Shown here piece after piece: positions 17,727-25,917 of a stretch of DNA of 64,000 bases; within the stretch, counting starts at the first letter, position 1, and each line of letters begins with the position of its first letter. Location of the stretch: positions 1 through 64,000 of the forward strand of contig CAYXVF010000021.1 of assembly GCA_964468125.1 (NCBI GenBank), in the 5' to 3' direction. Position numbers and translations under genes: made by a program. This DNA is from CAYXVF01 sp964468125. GTDB taxonomy: Bacteria; Myxococcota; XYA12-FULL-58-9; CAYXVF01. The notes under the pieces were generated by a model that had not been told where the DNA came from, ran no database searches, and worked only from the letters and a program-made list of their open reading frames with translations.

Positions 17727-19142
17727 CTAGCGTGGATCGCGCTTCTTCTTGTTGTTGCTCTTCTCGCGGTACTTGATCCAGATCGGCGTCCCGTCAAAGC
17801 CGTAGCGCTCTCGGAGTCGATTCTCCAGATAACGCTCGTAGCTGCCAGGAATCGTCGTGGCCCGATTCGTCGTGAAGATGAAGGTCGGCGGTCGGATCAA
17901 AGGCTGCGAGCAGAACAGCAGCCTAGCGCGGCGCCCGTTGCGAATCGGCGGCGGGTGGTGCTCCACCACGTCCTTGAAGAACCGATTGAGCTCGCCGGTC
18001 CCCACGCGCCGATGACGCTCCTTTTGTGCGTCGGTGACCGCCCCGAAGATCCTCCGAACGTTCTTGCCCGTCTTGCCACTCACCCGCAGCACGGAAGCGT
18101 ACGAGAGGAAAGGCATGTCGTGCCGGATCGCCTTCTCATAGTTGTCGCGCCATTCGTCGTTCTCGACGAGATCCCACTTGCTCGCGACGATCACCAGGCC
18201 CTTGCCTCGCTCGTGGGCAAGAGCGCCGATCTTTGCGTCCTGGTCCGACGGACGCTCCGTGCCGTCGAGTAAGAGCACCACAACGTCCGCGCGCTCGATG
18301 CCGCGGACGGCCGCCATCACGGCAAAACGTTCGAGCTTCTGCGCCACTGAGCGTTTCCGCCGAATACCGGCGGTATCGACGAAGACGAAGCTCTGGCCCT
18401 CGTGCTCGATCTCCGCATCGATCGAGTCCATCGTCGTGCCCGCGACATCACTCGCCACCAGTCGTTCTTCACCCAACAGTTGATTGATCAAGGAGGACTT
18501 GCCAGCGTTCGGCCGCCCGGCCACCGCCACCCGAATCGGCCCGCCCTTCCATTCCACGCGCGAAACACCGGTCTCGGGCAGGTCGACTTCCGAGACGGGG
18601 ATCGGGGCGCTTTCCTGGTCGAAGGCCTCCGCGTCCGGGGCGTCTACGGTGTCCATCACCCATTCGGCGAGCTCGCCAAAGCGGTAGCCGTGCTCGGCGC
18701 TCACGGGAATCACGTGCTCGACCCCGAGCTCGTACATCTCCGTCGCTCGGTCCTCGTGCATCATTTCATCGGTCTTGTTCGCCACGACCGCGACTGGTTT
18801 GCCGCTGCGCCGCAGGAGCTCCGCAATGTCGCGATCCGCCGCAACGAGACCGGATTGGGCGTCTACCACGTGCAAGATGAGATCAGCCTCGTCGATCGCG
18901 AGCTGCGACTGTTCCCGGACGCGGCTCATGATGCTGTCGTCCGTTTCGAGATCCATCCCGCCTGTGTCGACCACCCGAAGGACCCGTTGGTCGAAACGCA
19001 TCTCGCCGAACATGCGGTCGCGGGTGACCCCGGGCTGATCGTGCACGAGTGCGACCCTGCGTCCGACCATGCGGTTGAATAGGGTGGACTTACCGACGTT
19101 GGGGCGCCCCACCAACGCAACTGTGGGCAATCGTGCGCTCAT
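17727..19142 (-). CDS. der: Ribosome-assembly GTPase Der (EngA)
   Basis: 471 residues with two tandem G domains followed by a KH-like domain, the signature of Der, which is needed for 50S subunit assembly. The first P-loop is GRPNVGKSTLFNRM near the N-terminus with NKTD downstream; the second is GRPNAGKSSLINQLLG with DTAGIRRKRSV and SKWD. The C-terminal KH part ends YRENSRKSNNKKK-like, lysine-rich. The start overlaps the end of era by four bases (ATGA). In E. coli der follows yfgM-bamB; here it has moved to the era/rnc operon. Confidence 0.97.
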   Translation of the reverse strand: MSARLPTVALVGRPNVGKSTLFNRMVGRRVALVHDQPGVTRDRMFGEMRFDQRVLRVVDTGGMDLETDDSIMSRVREQSQLAIDEADLILHVVDAQSGLVAADRDIAELLRRSGKPVAVVANKTDEMMHEDRATEMYELGVEHVIPVSAEHGYRFGELAEWVMDTVDAPDAEAFDQESAPIPVSEVDLPETGVSRVEWKGGPIRVAVAGRPNAGKSSLINQLLGEERLVASDVAGTTMDSIDAEIEHEGQSFVFVDTAGIRRKRSVAQKLERFAVMAAVRGIERADVVVLLLDGTERPSDQDAKIGALAHERGKGLVIVASKWDLVENDEWRDNYEKAIRHDMPFLSYASVLRVSGKTGKNVRRIFGAVTDAQKERHRRVGTGELNRFFKDVVEHHPPPIRNGRRARLLFCSQPLIRPPTFIFTTNRATTIPGSYERYLENRLRERYGFDGTPIWIKYREKSNNKKKRDPR

Positions 19143-20068
19143 GGGTTAGACGATGTTGGGTCCTCAAAGCCGTAGCGTTGCACCATTCGCGCGTCCTGGG
19201 TCCAGTTCTTCGCGACGACGACCTGGAGACGCAGGAACACCTTGGCGTGCAGAACCGCTTCCATCTGCTCACGGGCCTTGGTCGAGACGTCCTTGATGGT
19301 CGCCCCACGTTTGCCCACCACGATCCCTTTTTGTGAGTCGCGCTCGACGAGAATGCGCCCGCCAATGTGCACAATGCCGCCACCCTCGTCGTCGCGCTCG
19401 TCCTCGAAGGATTCGATCACCACGTGGCAGCTATGGGGCACCTCGTCGCGAAGCTGGTAGAGAAGCTGCTCACGGACGAGCTCGGCGACCAAGAACCGCT
19501 CCGCTTGGTCCGTATGCAGATCCGTGGGAAACAAAGGCGGTCCTTCAGGGAGGAGCTCGAGCACCTCCTCGAGCAGCACGTCGAGACCCTCCGAGCGCAG
19601 AGCGGAGATGGGAACCACGCTCGCACCGGTCTTCTCCGCGTACTGCGCGATGAGCGGCAGAAGCAGCTCCTTGTTCTTCAGGCGGTCGATCTTGTTGAGT
19701 GCGACCACCAGGCGACCAGTTCCGGACGCCGCGGTCTTCAAGACCGCCTGGTCCTCCTCGCTCAGGGTTGGGGTCTCGCTATCACGCGCCTCCACCACGA
19801 CCAGCGAAAGGTCCGCGTCGGCCGCGGCGTTGCCTGCGATCGAGCGCAAAGCCGTGCGCAAGGCATCCTTCGGCGCGGTGAGCCCCGGCGTGTCAACGAA
19901 AACCACCTGACCGTCGCCGCGATTGAGGATCGCGTGAATGCGATTGCGCGTCGTCTGCGCCTTGGGCGTGACGATGCTCACCTTCTCGCCGAGAAGCCGA
20001 TTGACGAGCGTGCTCTTGCCCACGTTGGGGCGACCGATCAGCGCGACAAAACCCGAACGAAAGCTCAT
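19139..20068 (-). CDS. era: GTPase Era
   Basis: 309 residues: an N-terminal Ras-like G domain (GRPNVGKSTLVNRL, DTPG in VFVDTPGLTAP, NKID) and a C-terminal type II KH domain (VGKRGATIKDVSTKAREQME) that binds the 3' end of 16S rRNA during 30S maturation. It overlaps rnc upstream and der downstream by four bases each. rnc-era is a widely conserved pair. Confidence 0.97.
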   Translation of the reverse strand: MSFRSGFVALIGRPNVGKSTLVNRLLGEKVSIVTPKAQTTRNRIHAILNRGDGQVVFVDTPGLTAPKDALRTALRSIAGNAAADADLSLVVVEARDSETPTLSEEDQAVLKTAASGTGRLVVALNKIDRLKNKELLLPLIAQYAEKTGASVVPISALRSEGLDVLLEEVLELLPEGPPLFPTDLHTDQAERFLVAELVREQLLYQLRDEVPHSCHVVIESFEDERDDEGGGIVHIGGRILVERDSQKGIVVGKRGATIKDVSTKAREQMEAVLHAKVFLRLQVVVAKNWTQDARMVQRYGFEDPTSSNP

Positions 20069-20736
20069 CGGTCATACCCTTCGAGCGCTTGCGCCGCTGC
20101 TGCCTGCTCCGCCGCCTTCTTGCTCGACCCTTGCCCGCTCCCCCTCGGCTCGTCGTCGATCAGGACCTCAACTTCGTAGAGCCGCGCGTGGTCGGGGCCG
20201 CTCACGCTCACGGTCCGATAGCTCGGAGAGGCCGAGCCGTGGGCGTGAGCCTGCTCTTGCAGGGCTGTCTTGAAGTCCATCGGGTCATCGCTGCGGCGGA
20301 GCGCTTCGAGAAAGAGCGGCCCGAGAGCTCTTTGCACCGCCGCCATGCCCCCATCGCGATACACCGCGGCCGCGAGCGCCTCCATCGAGTCGGCGAGGAT
20401 GCGGTCGCTGCACTGCCCACCGGCCCGGCGCTGTCCTTCGCCGAGCCGTAGGTGGGCGCCGAGGTCGAGCGTGCGCGCGATCTCCGCCAGCCCCTCACGC
20501 CGTACGACCCGCGCCCGGCGCTTCGTGAGCTGCCCCTCCGCCGCCTCATCGAGACGGTCGAAGAGCATGTCCGCGGTCAGCAGCCCCACCACCGCGTCGC
20601 CAAGAAACTCCAGGCGCTCGTTGTGCTCGCCGTCTTCCGGATGCTCGTTGGCGTAGGTGCTGTGCGTGAGCGCCTGTTCGAGGAGTCCTCGATCGGAAAA
20701 ATGGTAGGCGAGGCGCTCCTCGAGGGCGTGGCTCAT
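20065..20736 (-). CDS. rnc: Ribonuclease III
   Basis: 223 residues with the RNase III signature NERLEFLGDAVVGLLTADML (metal-binding Glu and Asp) in the first 70 residues, the second acidic site in SDRILADSMEALAAAVYRDG, and a C-terminal double-stranded RNA-binding domain (PSYRTVSVSGPDHARLYEVE, GSGQGSSKKAAEQAAA). It cleaves rRNA precursors and other duplex RNA. Four-base overlaps with mnmA and era place it in the operon core. Confidence 0.97.
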   Translation of the reverse strand: MSHALEERLAYHFSDRGLLEQALTHSTYANEHPEDGEHNERLEFLGDAVVGLLTADMLFDRLDEAAEGQLTKRRARVVRREGLAEIARTLDLGAHLRLGEGQRRAGGQCSDRILADSMEALAAAVYRDGGMAAVQRALGPLFLEALRRSDDPMDFKTALQEQAHAHGSASPSYRTVSVSGPDHARLYEVEVLIDDEPRGSGQGSSKKAAEQAAAAQALEGYDR

Positions 20737-21827
20737 CGAGCCTGCTCCTGCGCCCGCACGGCGGACTCCGTTGCATCGCGACGGATCGTCCCGCCCCCCA
20801 AGACGCGATCATCGGCGTAGAGCACGCAGGCTTGTCCTGGAGCTCCTCGCCCTTGGGGCTCACGGAAATGCACCCGCGCTCCCCCGTCCGACAAATGCTC
20901 GAGCCGCCCGGCTTTCGGTCTTTCGCGGTAACGCTGTTGCACCAACAGCTCCGACCCGTCTTTCGGCGGCGAGCCGATCCAGTGAGCTTCAGCGATCTCG
21001 ACCCGGCTGGTCAGCAGAGCGTCCTTGGGCCCCACGCGGACAACTCCGCTCTCCGCCTCGATGTCCGTGACATAGAGTGGCTCGGGCGCCGGAATTCCCA
21101 GGCCGCGCCGCTGCCCGTGAGTGAAACGATGCACGCCTTGATGGTCGCCGAGCTTTTCCCCGTCCTGGTTCAGGATCGGTCCGAGCTTCCCGAGCCGGCC
21201 AGCGATCTTCTCCACCGTAGCGGCGTAGCCCTCGGAGCCGACGAAGCAAATCTCCTGGCTCTCGTGCTTCTCCGCCACGGGCAAGCCGAGCCGTCGCGCG
21301 TGCTCGCGCACCTCGTCCTTGGTCATCCCGCCGAGGGGAAAATCGAGCTCCGCGAGCTGGGCTGCGTTCAAGCGGTAGAGGAAGTAGCTCTGGTCCTTTG
21401 CACCGTCGATACCGCGGAGTAGCTGCGCCTCGCCCGTGCTCCGATCGATCCGCGCATAGTGCCCGGTGACGAGCCGATCGGCTCCGAGCACTTTCGCGCG
21501 CTTCAGCATCGGTCGAAACTTCACCTTGTCATTGCACTCGACACACGGGTTGGGGGTCTCGCCATTGAGGTAGGCTTCCGCGAAAGGTCCGATGATGCGC
21601 TCGCGGAAGACGTCCGCGTAATTCAGCACGTAAAACGGGATCCCGAGCGTATCCGCCACCCGCCGGGCGTCACGCATGTCATCCGGGGTGCAGCAGGCGC
21701 GATTCTGACGCGGCTCGAGGTCGTGGGTCTTCATCGCCAACCCGATGACCTCGTGTCCCTGCTCCACCATGAGCCCGGCTACGGTCGACGAATCGACGCC
21801 GCCACTCATTGCCACTACGACCTTCAA
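20733..21827 (-). CDS. mnmA: tRNA-specific 2-thiouridylase MnmA
   Basis: 364 residues. The ATP-pyrophosphatase loop SGGVDSS is at residues 9-15; the catalytic cysteines are visible in PNPCVECND and in SQEICFVGSEG. MnmA puts sulfur on U34 of tRNAs for Lys, Glu and Gln, using sulfur relayed from a cysteine desulfurase. An aminotransferase-V protein of the desulfurase type lies 12 bp upstream, but it lacks the PLP lysine, so the sulfur donor is probably encoded elsewhere. The gene overlaps rnc by four bases. Confidence 0.96.
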   Translation of the reverse strand: MKVVVAMSGGVDSSTVAGLMVEQGHEVIGLAMKTHDLEPRQNRACCTPDDMRDARRVADTLGIPFYVLNYADVFRERIIGPFAEAYLNGETPNPCVECNDKVKFRPMLKRAKVLGADRLVTGHYARIDRSTGEAQLLRGIDGAKDQSYFLYRLNAAQLAELDFPLGGMTKDEVREHARRLGLPVAEKHESQEICFVGSEGYAATVEKIAGRLGKLGPILNQDGEKLGDHQGVHRFTHGQRRGLGIPAPEPLYVTDIEAESGVVRVGPKDALLTSRVEIAEAHWIGSPPKDGSELLVQQRYRERPKAGRLEHLSDGGARVHFREPQGRGAPGQACVLYADDRVLGGGTIRRDATESAVRAQEQAR

Positions 21828-21839
21828 TCCTTCACTCCT

Positions 21840-22739
21840 TCACACTGCATCCAGGGCCGTGATTACCCTTGCGATATCGTCATCGTCATCGTCCGCGTCC
21901 ACCGCGAATCGCACGGTGGACGCATCGAGTCGCGCGGGCCAGACGTTGTGCGCCTCGAGCGCTGAGACAATCCCCGCAACCGCGTCGCCGGCTGCCACGA
22001 CGATCCCTGCGGCGACTTCGGGGGGCTTTATTATTTCGAGACCGAGCCTGTCGAGGGCTCCCGCCAAGGTCGTTGCGGCGGCCCGCAGACGCTCGAGCCG
22101 ATCCGGAAGCGCAAGCGCGGCGGCCCACCCCGCGGCCAGCGCGACCGGCTGGGTCCCAGGTCGAACGCCGTGCTCCTGCCCCCCTCCGCCCCAGAGCGGC
22201 GTCAACGCGACGCCACGGGGCCGAATCAAAGCGCCGACGCCGGGGGGCCCGCCGGAGAGCTCTCCGGCCAGTACGACGACGCTGGCACCGGAGCTCGCAC
22301 CGGAGCTCGCACCGGAGCTCAGCGGGCGGGCTGTGAAATCGACTCGGCCGAGCGCCACGGTCGCATCCACGACCGGTCCCGGACGCCAATCGATGCTGCC
22401 ATCGCGGTCGTCGACCAAGACCGAGAGCGCCTCGCCCCCGTGTCCGGTTGCGAGCACGGCGCGGGCGCAGGCGGTGGAGCGCGCGCCGAGGGTCAGCGAA
22501 CGACTCTCGTGGGCGATCTGCATCGCCTCGACACCGCCGCCCGTGAGCACCAAATCCACGTCCCGCGGCTGGTAGCCCAGGCGAGCGAGGAGTACCTCAC
22601 TCAGCGCATCGAGATCGCGCCGGCCCCGACGACCCGCTTCATGAAGACTGGACGGGTTTCGCGAACATCGTGCGCTTTGAACGATTTGGTCGACCGTTCC
22701 GGCCCGCGGCCGCGGCCACTGAATCCTGTCGCGCCACAC
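21840..22739 (-). CDS. Cysteine desulfurase-like protein lacking the PLP lysine
   Basis: 299 residues clearly related to IscS/NifS: RNPSSLHEAGRRGRRDLDAL near residue 27, PRDVDLVLTGGGVEAM, VVDATVALGRVDF, GGPPGVGALIRPRG and WGGGGQEHGVRPGTQPVALA. Key residues are gone. The DNNATTP start is DRIQWPRP, the PLP-stacking histidine region is not recognisable, and the SAHK motif is replaced by GELS, with Leu161 where the PLP lysine should be. The active-site cysteine loop is also absent. A 36-bp triplication encodes SSGASSGASSGAS at about 141-153. The start is GTG. Probably not a working desulfurase; it may be a scaffold partner of MnmA or a decaying paralogue. Confidence 0.8.
   Translation of the reverse strand: MWRDRIQWPRPRAGTVDQIVQSARCSRNPSSLHEAGRRGRRDLDALSEVLLARLGYQPRDVDLVLTGGGVEAMQIAHESRSLTLGARSTACARAVLATGHGGEALSVLVDDRDGSIDWRPGPVVDATVALGRVDFTARPLSSGASSGASSGASVVVLAGELSGGPPGVGALIRPRGVALTPLWGGGGQEHGVRPGTQPVALAAGWAAALALPDRLERLRAAATTLAGALDRLGLEIIKPPEVAAGIVVAAGDAVAGIVSALEAHNVWPARLDASTVRFAVDADDDDDDIARVITALDAV
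22285..22320. repeat. Three perfect 12-bp tandem repeats
   Basis: GCACCGGAGCTC occurs three times head to tail inside the desulfurase-like gene, giving a GASS-type repeat in the protein just before the segment that should carry the PLP lysine. Copy number could change by slippage while keeping the reading frame. Confidence 0.9.
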
Positions 22740-23030
22740 CCTCAGCTGTCTCCCTCCCGGAGGAAGTTCCGCGAAATTTCGATGGTTGCGCCTCTACTCA
22801 CCGCCCTATCCACAGGAAGATCACAACCGCGAAATCAACCAAATCGACAAATCCTACATTAAACCACACGCGCAGACCCGCTCCACGCCGTGCTGAAAAC
22901 GCCCTAGCCAGCTGGATCTATTGCAAAATCGCGTTCAGCGACGGTCCTCGAAAAATCCCGCAATCCTCCGCCCCCCGGGCAAAATCACGCATTTTCAGCC
23001 ATCTCCGGGCGTCTCTCGAGATGTGGATAA
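22740..23030. other. Gene-free stretch with DnaA-box-like sites
   Basis: The 255 bp between the desulfurase-like gene and cca hold no supportable ORF and are visibly more AT-rich than their surroundings. They contain the palindrome CGAAATTTCG (22772-22781) and CTATCCACA (22806-22814), one mismatch from a DnaA box. A perfect box in the opposite orientation, TGTGGATAA (23022-23030), lies just inside the 3' end of cca. Promoters for the mnmA-rnc-era-der run may lie here. Any link with DnaA is speculative. Confidence 0.4.
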
Positions 23031-24248
23031 CCTGTGCGCAGCGGCGATCAGGTGCTCCCGTCGATTGCGTCTCGGGTCCTCGAGCACCTCTTCGAGGAGC
23101 GCATGCATCACCCGGCCCACTTCAGGCCCCTGCAGACCGAGCGCCATGAGATCGCGGCCGTTCAGGGCGAGATCGGCGACCTGGTGCACGGGAGGCGTTC
23201 GCAGCGCCCGGCGCATCGACACCGCATCGGCTCGGCTGAGCTGCCCGCTCGCGCGCCAGATCAGACTCGCCCCGCGAGCCCCCTCGACACCGGCCCGAGA
23301 AAGCCAGCGACGAAACTCGACTCCGCGCCCCGGAGGCTCATCCACGAGCGTGAGCGCGTTGACCCATGCACCGACGCGCCGCTGAATGTCACCCGACGTC
23401 TTGAATCGTTGGAGCAGACGCTCGCAGTGCTCGCGCGTCAACCGCGCGGCCACGATCCAAGCAGCGAGGCGCAGCCAGGGGTCCGCGGGAAGCCGGCGAA
23501 GGATTCCGAGCTCAGGCGCACCCTCGGCGAGCTCCGGAGCCAGCAGGCGGAGCAGCCCGGACTCCCGCAACAACGCGATCGCGGCCTCGACGCCCGGGCC
23601 CACCAAGAGCTTTTCCATCTCCGCGCGTTTGCGCTCCCAGGCTACCCGCTCAAACGTGTCGAGCTCGGCGCCGAGCGCTGCCCGAGTCTCCGGCTCCAGG
23701 TCGAACTCGAGCGTTGAAACGAAACGCACCCCGCGAAGCGGTCGCAAGCCGTCTTCCCGAAAGCGGTCTCGCGCATTTCCCACGCACGCGACGAGATGCC
23801 TCTGAATGGCACCGATCCCGTCGAAGGGATCCACCCACTCGCCGGTGTCGAGGTCCACGGCGATCGCGTTCATCGTAAAGTCCCGACGCGCGAGGTCGCG
23901 CTCCAGATCGCGATGAAACTCGACGAAGGACGGGCGACGGCCGTCCTCGTAGGGGCCTTCGCCGCGAAAGGTGGTCACCTCGATCGGCATCCGATCCTCG
24001 ATCACCATGATGGTCCCGTGTTTTTCGCCGGCGCGAACGACGTGGGCGAACAGTCCGGCCACCGCGGGCGGCTCGAGGTCGGTCGCGAGGTCCCAGTCGC
24101 CCCCCCGGCGATTCAGAAATGCGTCGCGCACGATGCCGCCGACGAGGTAGACCTGCCCCCCGGCGCCACGCAGAGTGCGGGTCACGCGCCGGAGTGCGTC
24201 CGGGCTCCAACCTCGCAGCCTTCTGAGCGCTAGGGTGTGCGGTCGCAC
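22995..24248 (-). CDS. tRNA nucleotidyltransferase / poly(A) polymerase family
   Basis: 417 residues of the class II CCA-adding / poly(A) polymerase family. Visible motifs are VYLVGGIVRDAFLNRRGGDW with the catalytic acid pair in DWDLATD, RRDFTMNAIAVDLDTGEWVD, and the RNA-binding segment EDGLRPLRGVRFVSTLEFDL. In CCA enzymes the last motif usually reads EDPLRMLRAVRF, so Gly and Pro here are unusual. It either adds or repairs the tRNA 3' CCA or acts as a poly(A) polymerase; the sequence alone does not decide. The tRNA at 25249 encodes its own CCA. GTG start. Confidence 0.9.
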   Translation of the reverse strand: MRPHTLALRRLRGWSPDALRRVTRTLRGAGGQVYLVGGIVRDAFLNRRGGDWDLATDLEPPAVAGLFAHVVRAGEKHGTIMVIEDRMPIEVTTFRGEGPYEDGRRPSFVEFHRDLERDLARRDFTMNAIAVDLDTGEWVDPFDGIGAIQRHLVACVGNARDRFREDGLRPLRGVRFVSTLEFDLEPETRAALGAELDTFERVAWERKRAEMEKLLVGPGVEAAIALLRESGLLRLLAPELAEGAPELGILRRLPADPWLRLAAWIVAARLTREHCERLLQRFKTSGDIQRRVGAWVNALTLVDEPPGRGVEFRRWLSRAGVEGARGASLIWRASGQLSRADAVSMRRALRTPPVHQVADLALNGRDLMALGLQGPEVGRVMHALLEEVLEDPRRNRREHLIAAAHRLSTSRETPGDG

Positions 24249-24296
24249 GCGTACTCCAAATTGCCTCGATGGGAAGGTCCGTGATAGCTGCGCCTC

Positions 24297-24836
24297 ATGC
24301 GTATCGGACCCTGCTGGCGCGGTCTATCGGTGGCGCTCTTCCTGCTGGTCGTTGGATTCCCCACCCTCGGGTCCGCGCGAACCCTCGAAGCAGGCAAGCC
24401 CATCCTCTATGGCGAGCTCGGTCCGAGCTTCCTCCTCGACGGACGTCTCGGGGGCGCGTCGACGTACCTCCTACTCGGCGCCGGCGTCGAGTACCCCTTC
24501 GACAAGAACCTTTCCGCTACCGGCGACCTTCTCTTCGGCCACGCTGGCTCGCAGCAGCTCAAGCTGCGCGGCGGTGCGCGTTACCATTTCACCGGCCTCG
24601 ACGCACCTTTGGCTCCCTACGCGGAAGGGGGGCTCGTCGTCGGTCGGCTCTTCGACATTCTCGGCACGAACTTGGGCTTCCACGGCATTCGAGCGGGGGC
24701 GGGGGCGGATTATTTCCTCACCGGCGAGCTTCTCGCCGGTCTCAAGGTCGGCTACGAGATCACGCGAACGACCGGCCCTCGACCGGTCTGGTTCAACCAG
24801 CTGGAGCTACTCGTCACAGCGAGCCTGGTCTTTTGA
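24297..24836 (+). CDS. Small outer-membrane beta-barrel-like protein
   Basis: 179 residues with a signal peptide ending near VVGFPTLGSA and then strands such as PILYGELGPSFLL, TYLLLGAGVEYPF, LKLRGGARYHFTG, LLAGLKVGYEITR and a terminal LELLVTASLVF, ending in Phe as many outer-membrane barrels do. No family recognised. It is divergent from cca and ends three bases from the stop of the convergent IHF/HU gene. Confidence 0.65.
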   Translation: MRIGPCWRGLSVALFLLVVGFPTLGSARTLEAGKPILYGELGPSFLLDGRLGGASTYLLLGAGVEYPFDKNLSATGDLLFGHAGSQQLKLRGGARYHFTGLDAPLAPYAEGGLVVGRLFDILGTNLGFHGIRAGAGADYFLTGELLAGLKVGYEITRTTGPRPVWFNQLELLVTASLVF

Positions 24837-24839
24837 GCC

Positions 24840-25196
24840 TCAGGACGAGGAATCTCGATGAGTTTGCGTCCCTTCAGCAGTCAGCACGGTCCCGTCGCCG
24901 TTTTCCCGGTCCTCGCGACTGTAGACGTCCACCCGCTCGCGAAGCTCTTTTCCGACTTTGAAGAAGGGCAAGCGTTTCTCGGGCACCGGGATCGTCTCTC
25001 CGGTCCGCGGGTTGCGCCCCATCCGCGCGCGGTATTGTTTAGAAATGAAGCTGCCGAAGCCACGAATTTCGATCCGATCACCGCGTGCGAGGGCATCAGT
25101 CATTGCGTCGAAAATCAGATTCACCACCATTTCCGCCCGCTTGCGCGGAAGCTTGGATTTGTCGGTGATCCGATCGATGAGCTCCGACTTGTTCAT
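24840..25196 (-). CDS. HU/IHF-family DNA-bending protein (IHF-beta-like)
   Basis: 118 residues. The first ~93 form the HU/IHF fold: MNKSELIDRITDKSKLPRKR, the IHF-type IEIRGFGSFISKQYRARM, the DNA-intercalating beta-arm GRNPRTGETIPVP, and FFKVGKELRERVD. MNKSEL and GDRIEIRGFGSF are closest to IHF-beta. About 25 extra polar residues (SREDRENGDGTVLTAEGTQ and beyond) follow the fold, unlike the standard protein. GGAAGG precedes the ATG. It wraps and bends DNA in the nucleoid; a partner IHF-alpha is not in this window. Confidence 0.92.
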   Translation of the reverse strand: MNKSELIDRITDKSKLPRKRAEMVVNLIFDAMTDALARGDRIEIRGFGSFISKQYRARMGRNPRTGETIPVPEKRLPFFKVGKELRERVDVYSREDRENGDGTVLTAEGTQTHRDSSS

Positions 25197-25248
25197 GCCC
25201 TTCCCGTCGGACCGGCCAGAGGGCCTGTCCTCGCTCCATTCCGCCCGA

Positions 25249-25327
25249 TGGCGCCCCCGACAGGATTCGAACCTGTGGCTTACAGGGATTAGGAATCCCC
25301 AGCTCTATCCAGCTGAGCTACGGGGGC
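25249..25327 (-). tRNA. tRNA-Arg (anticodon CCU)
   Basis: Read on the minus strand, this folds as a complete cloverleaf. The acceptor stem is GCCCCCG/CGGGGGC with encoded CCA, the D arm is AGCTCAGCTGGATAGAGCT, the anticodon stem is GGGGA/TCCCT with loop TTCCTAA (anticodon CCT, reading AGG), and the T arm is ACAGGTTCGAATCCTGT. The variable loop (GTAAGCC) is seven bases, two more than the commonest form, giving 79 nt in all. Confidence 0.96.
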
Positions 25328-25400
25328 GTTTTTCACTTCCTCCGACCGGACAACGGCTCGACTCTAGGAGGAAAGTACGAGTAAGGTCAACAGGTTAGCG

Positions 25401-25874
25401 ATGGCCCGGGGTAGACGACGACGCAGTGAGCCACTCGACATGGGCGAGGCCGTGGCCTATGCCCTGGACCGATCGGGCCTCACGGATCAGGCCCGCCGCG
25501 TTCGGATCGCCAAGATCTGGCGCGACGCGGTTGGCCCAAAACTCGCCGAGCGTACTGCGCCCGAATCCTTCAACCGCGGCGTTTTGCTCGTTCGCACAGC
25601 ATCCGCCGCGTGGCAAAACGAGCTCACCTACCTGCGCAGCGAGCTGATCCAGAGAATCAACGAGGCGCTCGGCACTGAGCTCGTCAAAGACCTCAAGGTC
25701 GTCTCCGGAAGGTTCCACCGGCACACGGCGCCGAGCACCCGCAAGAAGCGCCCCCTCACTGCGCGCGAGCAGGAAGCGGTGGACGACGCGGCGCAGGCGA
25801 TACGAGACCCAGAGCTACGAGGTCTCTTCGAGGACGCGCTCGCCGCCGTCGCGCGGAGCCAAAGCGACGAATGA
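25401..25874 (+). CDS. DUF721 (DciA-like) protein
   Basis: 157 residues. The N-terminal ~95 residues match DUF721: VRIAKIWRDAVGPKLAERTA, FNRGVLLVRTASAAWQNELT and YLRSELIQRINEALG. Some DUF721 proteins (DciA) help load the replicative helicase, and others are uncharacterised. The C-terminal tail is charged and helical (REQEAVDDAAQAIRDPELRG). It starts 73 bp from the divergent tRNA-Arg and heads a plus-strand run with the methyltransferase and glycosyltransferase. Confidence 0.8.
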   Translation: MARGRRRRSEPLDMGEAVAYALDRSGLTDQARRVRIAKIWRDAVGPKLAERTAPESFNRGVLLVRTASAAWQNELTYLRSELIQRINEALGTELVKDLKVVSGRFHRHTAPSTRKKRPLTAREQEAVDDAAQAIRDPELRGLFEDALAAVARSQSDE

Positions 25875-25917
25875 GCTCGGGCGGAGCAGTCCAAGCCGTG
25901 CTAGACCTTTAGGGCCA

